From Firmicutes bacterium ADurb.Bin467 (GTDB lineage Bacteria > Bacillota > Clostridia > Christensenellales > Aristaeellaceae): a DNA stretch of 5,663 nucleotides. Under the pieces are notes generated by a model. It did not search any database, was not told where the DNA came from, and saw only the letters and a list, made by a program, of their open reading frames with translations. Location of the stretch: contig MWAC01000179.1 of assembly GCA_002068815.1 (NCBI GenBank), forward strand, positions 1 to 5,663, written 5' to 3'. Both the position numbers and the translations under genes were made by a program. This document shows positions 1-5,377 of the stretch, piece by piece. The number at the start of each line of letters is the position of its first letter. Positions within the stretch are counted from its first letter, which is position 1.

Positions 1-3000
1 GTAGCCGCCGCTCGCGTCCGCGGCGGGCGTCTTGAGCGCGAGCGCCTCCAAAGCGGGCAGCACGCGCAGCGCCATCGTGCCCGGGACGCCGTTGTACGCG
101 GTCGCGGAGATCGTCGCGTCGCCCGGGGAGACCCCGATCACGACGCCCGTCGCCTCGCCGACCGACGCGATCCCGGGATCGCCGCTCGAGAAGCGAATCG
201 CGCCCGCGGAGCCCTCGTTGACTGCCGCAGACAGCTTCAATGTGTCGCCCTTGCAGATCACCGCGGCGGAGGGGGACACGGCGACGCCGGTGGGCTCGGG
301 GCGGACGGTCAGCACGGCGGGCGTTTTTACGTTGTTCTTGCCGTTGTAGGTCGTCGCGATGATGTTCGCGGTGCCCGGCGCGACGGCGATCACGCGGTTT
401 CCCTCGACGCGCGCGACGGCCTCGTTGTCCGAGCGGACGTCGACGCGGCCGGCGCTGCCGGACGGGAGCTTCGCGATCCACGCCGCCTCCTCGCGCTCGC
501 CGAGCACATTCCGCTCGAGCGTCAGGGACACCGACGACGGCGCGTTCCCGACCCATATCTTCAGCGCGGTCTGCTTCTTGTTGTGCGCCTTCGCGTAGAC
601 GGTCGCGCTGCCGGCCCTCTTTCCGGTCACGACGCCGTCCGCGCCGACGGTCACGTACTTCGTGTTGCTCGACCAATAGACGATGGTCGCCTTCGCGTCC
701 GCCGGGTCGAGCGCCGTCGCGAGCTGCACCCGTTCGCCGACGCCGACCGACCCGCGCCCGTTCGACAGCGACAGCCGGACGGCCGTCGGCGCGGGGAAGA
801 CGGTCACGGCGCACGAGGATTCGTGCCCGTTGAAGGTCCTGACGGTGACGAGCGCCGTGCCGACCGAGACGGCAGTGACCCTGCCGGTCTTCAAATCGAC
901 CTTCGCGATCTCCGGCTTGTCGGAGGTGAATTCGCACGCGCCGGCGCTTCCCGGCGTGAGCGCGGCCTTGAGCGTCGCGCCGTCGCCGACGCCGAGCGCC
1001 AGCTCCGCCCGGTCGAGCGACACGCCCTCCGGCGCGGGCAGCACGGTCAGCGTCGCGGTCTTTTTCTTCCAGTTGTACGTCCAGACGGCGATGGTCGACT
1101 TGCCGGGCGCGACCGCGCGGACGGCGCTCCCCTCGATGACGGCGCTGCCCGGATTCGACGATTCGAACCAGCAGCCGCCCGCGGTGCCGCTCGGGAGCGC
1201 CGCGCCGAGCGCCATGACCTCGCCGACGCCGAGCGTCAAGCGGTCGGCGCGGAGCGACACGGAGCGGGGTGCCTTTTTGACCGTGATCTTCAGGCTGGCC
1301 TTGACCTTGTTGTGCGCCATCGCGTAGACGGTCGCGGAGCCGACCCGACGGCCGTAGACGGTGCCGTCCGCGCCGACGGTCACGTAGCGCGTGTTGCTCG
1401 ACCAGTAGGTAAACGTCGCTTCGCTGCCCGGGTCGATCGCGGGCGTCAGCCGCATCTTCTCGTACAGCCCGATCGTCCCGCGGCCGCCCGGCGCCGAGAG
1501 CGAGAGCTTCGTCGGCGCGGGGGCGACGGTCACGGCGCAGGAGGCCGCCTTTTCATTGAAGGTTTTGACGGTGACGACCGCCGCGCCGACCGAGACGGCG
1601 GTGACCTTGCCGGTCTTCGGGTCGACCTTCGCGACGGCTTCGTTGTCCGAGGAAAACGCGTACGCGCCGGCGCTTCCCGGCGTGATCGCGGCCTTCAGCG
1701 CCTTGCTGTCGCCGACGCCGAGCGTCCATTCCGTCGGGTCGAGCGACACGCTCTCCGGCGCGGGCAGCACGGTCAGCTTGAACGGCTTTTTCGCGGTGGT
1801 TTTTCCGTTGTAGGTCGTGACGGTAAGGTAGGCAATGCCCGGCTTGAGCGCGGTGACGGCATTTGCGTCGATGGCCGCGACGGTCGGGTCGGAGGAGAAG
1901 AACGTGCAGCGGCCCGCGGAGCCGCTCGAGAGCGCCGCGCCGAGCGGCATGACCTCGCCGACGCCGAGCGTCGAGCGGCTGGCGACAAGCGACACCGAGG
2001 TCGGCGCCTTCTTGACGGTTACGGACACCGTCGCCGAGGCCCCGCCCGCGTCCCGAATCGCGATGGTCGCCGTGCCGGTCTTTTTCGCGGCGACGGTTCC
2101 GAGGGCGTCGACGGTCGCGACGCCCTTATTGTTCGAATCGTAGCTGAGCTCCGGCACCGAGCCCTCGGGCAGCGCCGAGACCGCGAGCGCGTACGACTCC
2201 CCGAGGCCGAGCGCGACGGAGGCAGACGCCGGGGCGATCGAGGCGACGGGCGGGACGGCCGCGACGACCGTTTCGGACGCGTCGGCCGGGGTGTTGAAGA
2301 TATCGTCGTCGTCCCAAACCATCGCCAGACAGCGGTATTCGCCCGCCTCGGCCGCGGCGATTGTCAGCGTCACCGGCTCGCCGGCGGTGTCGAAATCCCG
2401 CTCCGCGACGTTCGCCCACGTGCCGTCCGGCTGCTTTTTGTCCACGGCGGCCTCGATCGCGTACGGCGCGCGCCCGTCGGCCGGCGAAATCGTCCACTTG
2501 AGCTCCCCGCCGACCGGAACGCGCTCCGCGGCGCGGACGACCGACAGCGCCACCGGGGAGACGGCGGGCCCGTCGACCTCGATGCGCGCGGCGGGATCGT
2601 CGTCGGACGCGTAGATGCCGGACGCGCAGCGGACCTCGACAAAGCACCCGTAGCGCGCCGCGTCCTCCGCGACGTGCGTGAAGGTCGCGGTCTCGCCGCC
2701 GGAGGTCGCGGTTTGGACGGGGTAGTCCTTCTCCGCGCCGTTCGGATACTCCTTGAACAGAGAAAATCGGATTTCGTAGGGCGCCTCGCCGCCGGACGGC
2801 GCGACCGTCCACGAGAGCGTGTCGCCCGCGTGCGCGGAGGCGGCGCCGACCGAGACCGCCGCGGAGACCGGCTCAGGGAGCGGGGGCTCCCCGTCCCCGA
2901 GCGGCGTGTTGAGCCCAAGCGGGGCGTCGGGCGGAAGCTCCTCGAGCGGCGGCTCCGCGGGGGGCGTCGGAGTCCCCTCCGGGGGAGGGGTGATCTCCGG

Positions 3001-3333
3001 GACGGGCGTCTCGGTTGCTTCCGGAACGGGCGTCTCGGTCGCTTCGGGAACGGGCGTCTCGGTCGCTTCGGGAACGGGCGTCTCGGTCGCTTCGGGAACG
3101 GGCGTTTCCGTGGCTTCGGGAACGGGCGTTTCCGTGGCTTCGGGAACGGGCGTTTCGGTTGCTTCCGGAACGGGCGTCTCGGTCGCCTCGGGCGCGGGCG
3201 TCTCGGTGGCTTCCGGCGCCGCGGTCGGGGGAATGACCTCCGTCTCCGCCGAGAGCGCGCCCGGCGGCGCGAAGGAGAGCAGCATTGCCAGGCACAGAAG
3301 AGCGATCCCGAGGCGGCGGAGCAGAGCGCGCAT
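1..3333 (-). CDS. Large secreted/surface protein: signal peptide, PEATETPV repeats, two Ig/FN3-like domains, at least nine BIG_2-like Ig domains (C-terminus off window)
   Basis: The minus frame is open for 1111 codons from ATG at 3333 to the left edge, so the gene is partial. Reading residues in order: signal peptide 1-29; PEATETP(V/A) octapeptides 40-111; Pro/Glu-rich spacer 112-150; two related beta-sandwich-like domains about 152-252 and 253-360; then BIG_2-like Ig domains at about 361-442, 443-523, 524-603, 604-687, 688-765, 766-846, 847-930, 931-1011 and 1012-1092, with another starting at the edge. The Ig domains show the usual pattern: L-G-V-G-E/D near the start, an SS-(N/D) turn, V-D-x-(K)TG-x-VTA, then GxAxVTV and a T-V-strand. 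An upstream in-frame ATG at 3390 runs into a stop after five codons, which fixes the start. No enzyme domain or anchor is visible; the anchor may lie in the missing part. BIG_2 proteins are typically extracellular adhesins or structural surface proteins; that role is inferred here. Exact function is unknown. Confidence 0.9.
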   Translation of the reverse strand, partial: MRALLRRLGIALLCLAMLLSFAPPGALSAETEVIPPTAAPEATETPAPEATETPVPEATETPVPEATETPVPEATETPVPEATETPVPEATETPVPEATETPVPEATETPVPEITPPPEGTPTPPAEPPLEELPPDAPLGLNTPLGDGEPPLPEPVSAAVSVGAASAHAGDTLSWTVAPSGGEAPYEIRFSLFKEYPNGAEKDYPVQTATSGGETATFTHVAEDAARYGCFVEVRCASGIYASDDDPAARIEVDGPAVSPVALSVVRAAERVPVGGELKWTISPADGRAPYAIEAAVDKKQPDGTWANVAERDFDTAGEPVTLTIAAAEAGEYRCLAMVWDDDDIFNTPADASETVVAAVPPVASIAPASASVALGLGESYALAVSALPEGSVPELSYDSNNKGVATVDALGTVAAKKTGTATIAIRDAGGASATVSVTVKKAPTSVSLVASRSTLGVGEVMPLGAALSSGSAGRCTFFSSDPTVAAIDANAVTALKPGIAYLTVTTYNGKTTAKKPFKLTVLPAPESVSLDPTEWTLGVGDSKALKAAITPGSAGAYAFSSDNEAVAKVDPKTGKVTAVSVGAAVVTVKTFNEKAASCAVTVAPAPTKLSLSAPGGRGTIGLYEKMRLTPAIDPGSEATFTYWSSNTRYVTVGADGTVYGRRVGSATVYAMAHNKVKASLKITVKKAPRSVSLRADRLTLGVGEVMALGAALPSGTAGGCWFESSNPGSAVIEGSAVRAVAPGKSTIAVWTYNWKKKTATLTVLPAPEGVSLDRAELALGVGDGATLKAALTPGSAGACEFTSDKPEIAKVDLKTGRVTAVSVGTALVTVRTFNGHESSCAVTVFPAPTAVRLSLSNGRGSVGVGERVQLATALDPADAKATIVYWSSNTKYVTVGADGVVTGKRAGSATVYAKAHNKKQTALKIWVGNAPSSVSLTLERNVLGEREEAAWIAKLPSGSAGRVDVRSDNEAVARVEGNRVIAVAPGTANIIATTYNGKNNVKTPAVLTVRPEPTGVAVSPSAAVICKGDTLKLSAAVNEGSAGAIRFSSGDPGIASVGEATGVVIGVSPGDATISATAYNGVPGTMALRVLPALEALALKTPAADASGGY
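544..2007 (-). repeat. Tandem duplication of a three-Ig-domain block (about 243 codons per unit)
   Basis: Residues 443-687 (bases 1273-2007) and 688-930 (bases 544-1272) are two copies of a block of three distinct BIG_2-like domains. Domain 2 matches 5 (LGVGEVMPLGAAL versus LGVGEVMALGAAL), 3 matches 6 (both have VTAVSVG and SCAVTV), and 4 matches 7 (residues 642-676 against 885-919 are identical at 28 of 35 positions). Neighbouring domains within a block are less alike than domains three apart. The DNA also matches: a 24-base identical run occurs at 634 and 1363, 729 bases apart. Domain 8 (bases 301-543) resembles 2 and 5 (IATTYNGK versus VTTYNGK), so a more diverged third block seems to continue to the edge. 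Confidence 0.85.
2254..2880 (-). other. Two tandem related Ig/FN3-like domains in the surface protein
   Basis: Residues about 152-252 and 253-360 share one plan that differs from the BIG_2 domains behind them. Each has an opening strand (GDTLSWTVAPSGG / GGELKWTISPADG), then APYEI or APYAI, a KxxPNG/PDGTW-like turn, an A-T-F-T or V-T-L-T strand, an AGEYRCLA-type strand (AARYGCFVEVRC in the first copy), and a closing acidic loop (SDDDPAA / WDDDDIFN). The Tyr-x-Cys strand is typical of Ig-superfamily folds; I cannot assign a named family. The acidic loops could bind Ca2+, a guess from composition only. Confidence 0.6.
3001..3216 (-). repeat. Nine tandem 24-bp repeats encoding PEATETP(V/A)
   Basis: Residues 40-111 are nine in-frame copies of an eight-residue unit with no interruption. 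Copy 1 ends in Ala, the rest in Val. Protein sequence is nearly invariant, but the DNA falls into classes by the Ala-Thr-Glu codons: copies 4 and 5 are identical (GCC ACG GAA), copies 6, 7 and 8 are identical (GCG ACC GAG), and copies 3 and 9 use GCA. The tract is acidic, Pro/Thr-rich and predicted to be an extended stalk between the signal peptide and the folded domains. Ser/Thr-Pro-rich tracts of this type often span the cell wall or carry glycans; that is inference. Confidence 0.95.
3247..3333 (-). other. Sec signal peptide of the surface protein (residues 1-29)
   Basis: The N-terminus has a basic region (MRALLRR), a hydrophobic core (LGIALLCLAMLLSF), and a helix-breaking APPG followed by ALSA, a good signal peptidase I site before Glu30. 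There is no convincing lipobox: the only Cys lies in the middle of the hydrophobic core (LLCLA), with no small-residue lipobox context, so a lipoprotein is unlikely. Confidence 0.85.
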
Positions 3334-3340
3334 GCGAAAA

Positions 3341-3351
3341 TTTCCCCCTTT
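3341..3351 (-). promoter_or_regulatory. Ribosome-binding site of the surface protein gene
   Basis: AAAGGGGGAAA lies 10 nt (from the G run) before the ATG at 3333. The G run can pair with the CCTCC anti-Shine-Dalgarno sequence through one G-U wobble. It supports this start, which also begins with a clean signal peptide. Confidence 0.7.
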
Positions 3352-3380
3352 GCGATGGAGATGACAGGGCCATTAATAAT

Positions 3381-3409
3381 ATGTTACCATTCCATGTTCG
3401 GGATGTCAA
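3381..3409 (-). promoter_or_regulatory. Sigma-A-type promoter of the surface protein gene
   Basis: On the minus strand a perfect -35 TTGACA (3409-3404) is followed after 17 bases by TAACAT (3386-3381; 4 of 6 consensus bases), preceded by an extended -10 TG one base upstream. The start of transcription would fall near 3374, giving a leader of about 40 nt. The -35 begins only about a dozen bases past the upstream terminator, so the gene has its own promoter. Confidence 0.8.
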
Positions 3410-3420
3410 TGGAAACGCGG

Positions 3421-3451
3421 AAAAAATTCCCTCCTTTTTTTCGGGAGGGAA
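3421..3451 (-). terminator. Intrinsic terminator after the cupin gene
   Basis: Read on the minus strand: an 8-bp perfect stem, TTCCCTCC (3451-3444) with GGAGGGAA (3434-3427), a 9-base A-rich loop, then six T residues (3426-3421). It begins 20 bases after the cupin stop codon. The loop's A run gives a T run on the plus strand, but the plus-strand hairpin has no T tract behind it, so termination is predicted for minus-strand transcripts only. Confidence 0.87.
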
Positions 3452-3471
3452 CGCGGTTCCGGCGCAGGCGG

Positions 3472-3813
3472 TCAGTCGCGGACGATCACCGCGGCGAGCA
3501 CGAGCTCGTCGCTTCCGACGCACTCGACCGAGTGGCCGTGGCCGGAGAACGTCGCCATCGAGTCCCCCGCCTCGACGAACACCTCGCGGTCGTCGTCCAT
3601 CACGCGGCCCTTGCCCTTGAGGAACAGGAACAGCTCCGTCTCGTTCTCGTGGACGTGGAAGCCGATCGACGAGCCCGGCGCGAGCCGTATCTCCGAGAAC
3701 AGCCTGAGGTTCTTCGGAAGCTCCTTCGAGACGGGCGTCAACAGCGCCGCGCCGTTCCCCCCGCGCATATTCTCGCGGCGGTCGGTTGCGCGCTCCGTTT
3801 TACGGGTAATCAT
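3472..3813 (-). CDS. Small single-domain cupin protein (113 aa)
   Basis: This is a cupin_2-type beta-barrel. Motif 1 is GSSIGFHVHENETE, with likely metal ligands His53, His55 and Glu60; motif 2 is GDSMATFSGHGHSVE, supplying His92 or His94. The ligand set is complete, so the protein probably binds a divalent metal, but substrate and reaction cannot be read from sequence. It resembles the short stand-alone cupins common in Clostridia, which begin with a similar ENMRGG stretch (residues 15-19 here). It is cytoplasmic; no signal peptide or membrane segment is seen. The start at 3813 is chosen because a GGAGG lies 9 nt upstream. An in-frame ATG at 3876 would sit in the -35 element and is rejected. 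The gene is monocistronic: own promoter upstream, terminator directly downstream. Possible roles include sugar or small-molecule sensing or isomerisation; none is supported specifically. Confidence 0.88.
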   Translation of the reverse strand: MITRKTERATDRRENMRGGNGAALLTPVSKELPKNLRLFSEIRLAPGSSIGFHVHENETELFLFLKGKGRVMDDDREVFVEAGDSMATFSGHGHSVECVGSDELVLAAVIVRD

Positions 3814-3822
3814 AATGCAACA

Positions 3823-3827
3823 CCTCC
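3823..3827 (-). promoter_or_regulatory. Shine-Dalgarno sequence that fixes the cupin start
   Basis: A perfect GGAGG (in TTGGAGGTG) is placed 9 nt before ATG at 3813. The longer frame from 3876 lacks such a site and would begin upstream of the predicted transcription start. Confidence 0.85.
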
Positions 3828-3847
3828 AAGGAAGTCGTTCTTCCGGA

Positions 3848-3876
3848 ATTATACCATTTCCCGGCTCCGGCATCAA
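3848..3876 (-). promoter_or_regulatory. Sigma-A-type promoter of the cupin gene
   Basis: Minus-strand TTGATG (3876-3871; 4 of 6 consensus) and a perfect TATAAT (3853-3848) are 17 bases apart, with an extended -10 TG just ahead. Transcription would start near 3841, leaving a leader of about 28 nt. The 8-bp palindrome TTCCGGAA at 3841-3848 overlaps the end of the -10 and the start point and could be an operator, though it is short. Confidence 0.82.
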
Positions 3877-3903
3877 CGATTTTTACAAAAATACCGGGAA
3901 ATG
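3855..3903. promoter_or_regulatory. Inverted repeat and AT palindrome in the divergent promoter region (possible shared operator)
   Basis: CATTTCCCGG (3855-3864) and CCGGGAAATG (3894-3903) are perfect 10-bp inverted arms 29 bases apart. The left arm lies in the -35/-10 spacer of the cupin promoter; the right arm covers the -35 position of the plus-strand operon promoter. Between them is the palindrome ATTTTT-AC-AAAAAT (3879-3892), centred almost exactly midway between the two TATAAT boxes. A common regulator or an UP-element-like role is possible; function is inferred from position only. Confidence 0.4.
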
Positions 3904-3915
3904 TGCGAAAAGGTG

Positions 3916-3924
3916 TGCTATAAT
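3916..3924 (+). promoter_or_regulatory. Extended -10 promoter of the S-component-coaX-ogt operon
   Basis: TGC followed by a perfect TATAAT (3919-3924) forms a full extended -10 element. No good -35 is found at the normal distance (3896-3901 reads GGGAAA), so the promoter would depend on the extended -10 and perhaps on an activator. Transcription is predicted from about 3931. Confidence 0.72.
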
Positions 3925-3930
3925 GTGCGC

Positions 3931-4020
3931 GTCGGCATTCGCAGGAAGCCGAACAGGGAACCCCCGGGTCTTACACATTCGTAGGGTATCGAAAATCGAA
4001 CTCGAACGGAGGAAATCGCC
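3931..4020 (+). other. About 90-nt 5' leader of the vitamin-transport operon; no known riboswitch recognised
   Basis: From the predicted start point to the ATG the leader contains a small stem, TCGGC (3932-3936) with GCCGA (3948-3952), a CCCGGG run near 3963-3968, and a tandem TCGAAC TCGAAC (3996-4007) abutting the GGAGG ribosome-binding site (4008-4012, 8 nt from the ATG). I see no conserved core of a known vitamin riboswitch. The length leaves room for post-transcriptional control, but nothing in the sequence proves it. Confidence 0.4.
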
Positions 4021-4602
4021 ATGAAGAACGCATTTTCCGTAACCCGCCTGACGAGGCTGGCGTTGTTCGTCGCGCTGACGCTTCTCTTGGGCCTGACGCC
4101 GCTGGGCCTGATCCGGATCGGCCCGCTGAACCTGACGCTCCTGTTTCTGCCGGTCGTCGCGGGCACGCTGTCGCTCGGCCTCCTCGAGGGTCTGGTGCTG
4201 GGCTTCTGCTTCGGCGCGATCAGCGCGGCCAGCGCGTTCGGCGCGAGCCCGTCGGTGCTCGCGTCGATGACGGTGTCCGCGAGCCCCTTCTGGGCGCTCG
4301 TGATGTGCTTCGCGCCGAGGCTTCTGATCCCGATCGACGTATATTTCGCGCACAGGGCGCTGAAATCGCGCAGGTTCGCGCTCCCGGTCGCGGCGGCGGC
4401 CGGCACTTTGACCAATACCGTGTTCTACCTCGGCACGATGCTCCTGATCTTCGCCGGGGCGGGGCTCGACACGGGCCGCGTGCTCGCGGTGATCTTCGGG
4501 CTCGGCGGCGTCGGCGCGCTCTGCGAGACGCTGCTGTGCGCGCTGGTCGTGCCGCCGATCGTGCTGGCGCTGCGCAAGGTGGATAAAAAGAGCAAGGGAT
4601 GA
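4021..4602 (+). CDS. ECF transporter S-component, probably pantothenate-specific (PanT-like)
   Basis: The 193-residue protein is almost wholly hydrophobic, with about six predicted membrane helices at roughly 11-30, 35-50, 52-73, 86-106, 120-146 and 153-184, and a short basic tail (KVDKKSKG). Length, helix count, the Gly/Ala-rich packing (EGLVLGFCFGAISAASAFG) and the N-terminal LTRLALFVALT stretch fit the substrate-binding S subunit of energy-coupling factor vitamin transporters. Such subunits capture a vitamin in the membrane and dock on a shared EcfT/EcfA/EcfA' module, which is not in this window. Substrate cannot be read from the sequence. The next gene, 4 nt downstream, is pantothenate kinase, so pantothenate is the best guess; another vitamin or precursor is the alternative. 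The start has a perfect GGAGG 8 nt upstream and follows an extended -10 promoter. Confidence 0.85.
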   Translation: MKNAFSVTRLTRLALFVALTLLLGLTPLGLIRIGPLNLTLLFLPVVAGTLSLGLLEGLVLGFCFGAISAASAFGASPSVLASMTVSASPFWALVMCFAPRLLIPIDVYFAHRALKSRRFALPVAAAAGTLTNTVFYLGTMLLIFAGAGLDTGRVLAVIFGLGGVGALCETLLCALVVPPIVLALRKVDKKSKG

Positions 4603-4606
4603 TTTC
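4594..4606 (+). promoter_or_regulatory. coaX ribosome-binding site inside the end of the S-component gene
   Basis: AAGGGA (4594-4599) occupies the last codons of the upstream gene, whose TGA (4600-4602) lies between it and the coaX ATG at 4607. The 4-nt gap indicates translational coupling: ribosomes ending the transporter gene expose or reuse this site. Confidence 0.7.
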
Positions 4607-5377
4607 ATGATACTGGCGCTGGACATCGGCAACACCAACATCAAGGCCGCGCTGTTCGAGGGCCTCGAGGACCGCACGTACTTCCGCATCGCCAGCGACC
4701 GCAACAAATCGTCCGACGAGTACGGCGTGCTGTTTCTGAGCATGCTGCGGCACGCGGGCTATGGGGCGGACGACGTGACGGGCATCGTGTTCTCCTCGGT
4801 CGTTCCCACGATCAACTTCACGATCGAGCACATGTGCCGCAACTACTTCGGCGTCGAGCCGATGAGCGTGCAGCCGGGCATCAAGACCGGCATCAACATC
4901 AGGTACGAAAACCCGCGCGAGCTCGGAAGCGACCGCATCGCAAACGCCGTGGCCGCCTACGAGCTCTACGGCGGGCCCTGCATCACGATCGACTTCGGCA
5001 CCGCGACGTCCTTCGGCGCGATCTCGGCCAGGGGCGAGTTTTTGGGCGGCGCGATCTGCCCGGGGCTCAAGCTCGCGGCCGAGGCGCTGACCGAGCGCAC
5101 CGCGAAGCTGCCGCGGTTTGAGCTGCAGAGGCCCGAGGCGGCGATCGGCCGGACGACGATCGCAAACCTCCAGTCCGGCATCGTGTTCGGCTACATCGGC
5201 CAGGTCAGCTACCTGGTCGAGCGCATCCGCCGCGAGCTGGGCGCTCCGGACGCAAAGGTCATCGCGACCGGGGGCCTCGCGCTTTTGATCGCCGGGGATT
5301 CCAACGTCATCAACGTGCTCGACGGACTGCTTACGCTGAAAGGACTGTGCCTGATCTATGGAAAAAACGCAGGGTAG
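4607..5377 (+). CDS. coaX: Type III pantothenate kinase
   Basis: This 256-residue cytoplasmic enzyme catalyses ATP-dependent phosphorylation of pantothenate to 4'-phosphopantothenate, the first step of CoA synthesis. It belongs to the ASKHA fold, and the length is normal for the family. Visible signatures in order: DIGNTNIK (6-13, phosphate-binding loop 1, with Asp6); SSVVP (63-67); PRELGSDRIANAVAA (103-117), where Asp109 of the GSDR motif is the expected catalytic base; IDFGTATSF (128-136, second phosphate loop); GGAICPG (147-153); TERTAKLP (162-169); and a C-terminal ATGG (220-223). All key motifs are intact. Type III enzymes are known to require a monovalent cation and to resist feedback inhibition by CoA, which would put more weight on uptake and expression as control points. 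It is coupled to the S-component upstream and overlaps ogt downstream by 20 nt. Confidence 0.97.
   Translation: MILALDIGNTNIKAALFEGLEDRTYFRIASDRNKSSDEYGVLFLSMLRHAGYGADDVTGIVFSSVVPTINFTIEHMCRNYFGVEPMSVQPGIKTGINIRYENPRELGSDRIANAVAAYELYGGPCITIDFGTATSFGAISARGEFLGGAICPGLKLAAEALTERTAKLPRFELQRPEAAIGRTTIANLQSGIVFGYIGQVSYLVERIRRELGAPDAKVIATGGLALLIAGDSNVINVLDGLLTLKGLCLIYGKNAG

Noticed and set aside
3001..3216. CRISPR-like array
   Set aside because: The 24-bp units are contiguous with no spacers and keep a coding frame, so this is a coding tandem repeat.
2819..3364. Plus-strand frame with a repeated GTGVSVAS peptide
   Set aside because: It is the antisense image of the PEATETPV repeats; the repeat comes from the DNA, not from a second protein.
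3427..3451. Bidirectional terminator
   Set aside because: Only the minus strand has a T tract after the hairpin; on the plus strand the stem is followed by CGCGG, and no plus-strand gene ends here.
3814..3876. N-terminal extension of the cupin to ATG at 3876
   Set aside because: The extension overlaps the -35 and -10 elements and the ribosome-binding site; the ATG at 3813 has a perfect GGAGG at the right distance.
583..3984. A very long plus-strand open frame (over 1100 codons) opposite the surface protein gene
   Set aside because: It shares the codon register of the minus gene, and its Arg/Gly/Asp-rich product is the mirror of GC-rich codons. It lacks a ribosome-binding site and a recognisable domain, runs through a promoter, a terminator and the cupin, while the minus strand has a signal peptide, promoter and repeated domains.
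3931..4020. Vitamin-sensing riboswitch in the operon leader
   Set aside because: The leader has only a 5-bp stem and short TCGA repeats; no conserved core of a known class was recognised.
3883..4743. Minus-strand open frames opposite the S-component and the start of coaX
   Set aside because: Their products are Arg/Glu/Gln-rich low-complexity shadows without a ribosome-binding site, whereas the plus strand encodes recognised proteins with ribosome-binding sites and operon spacing.
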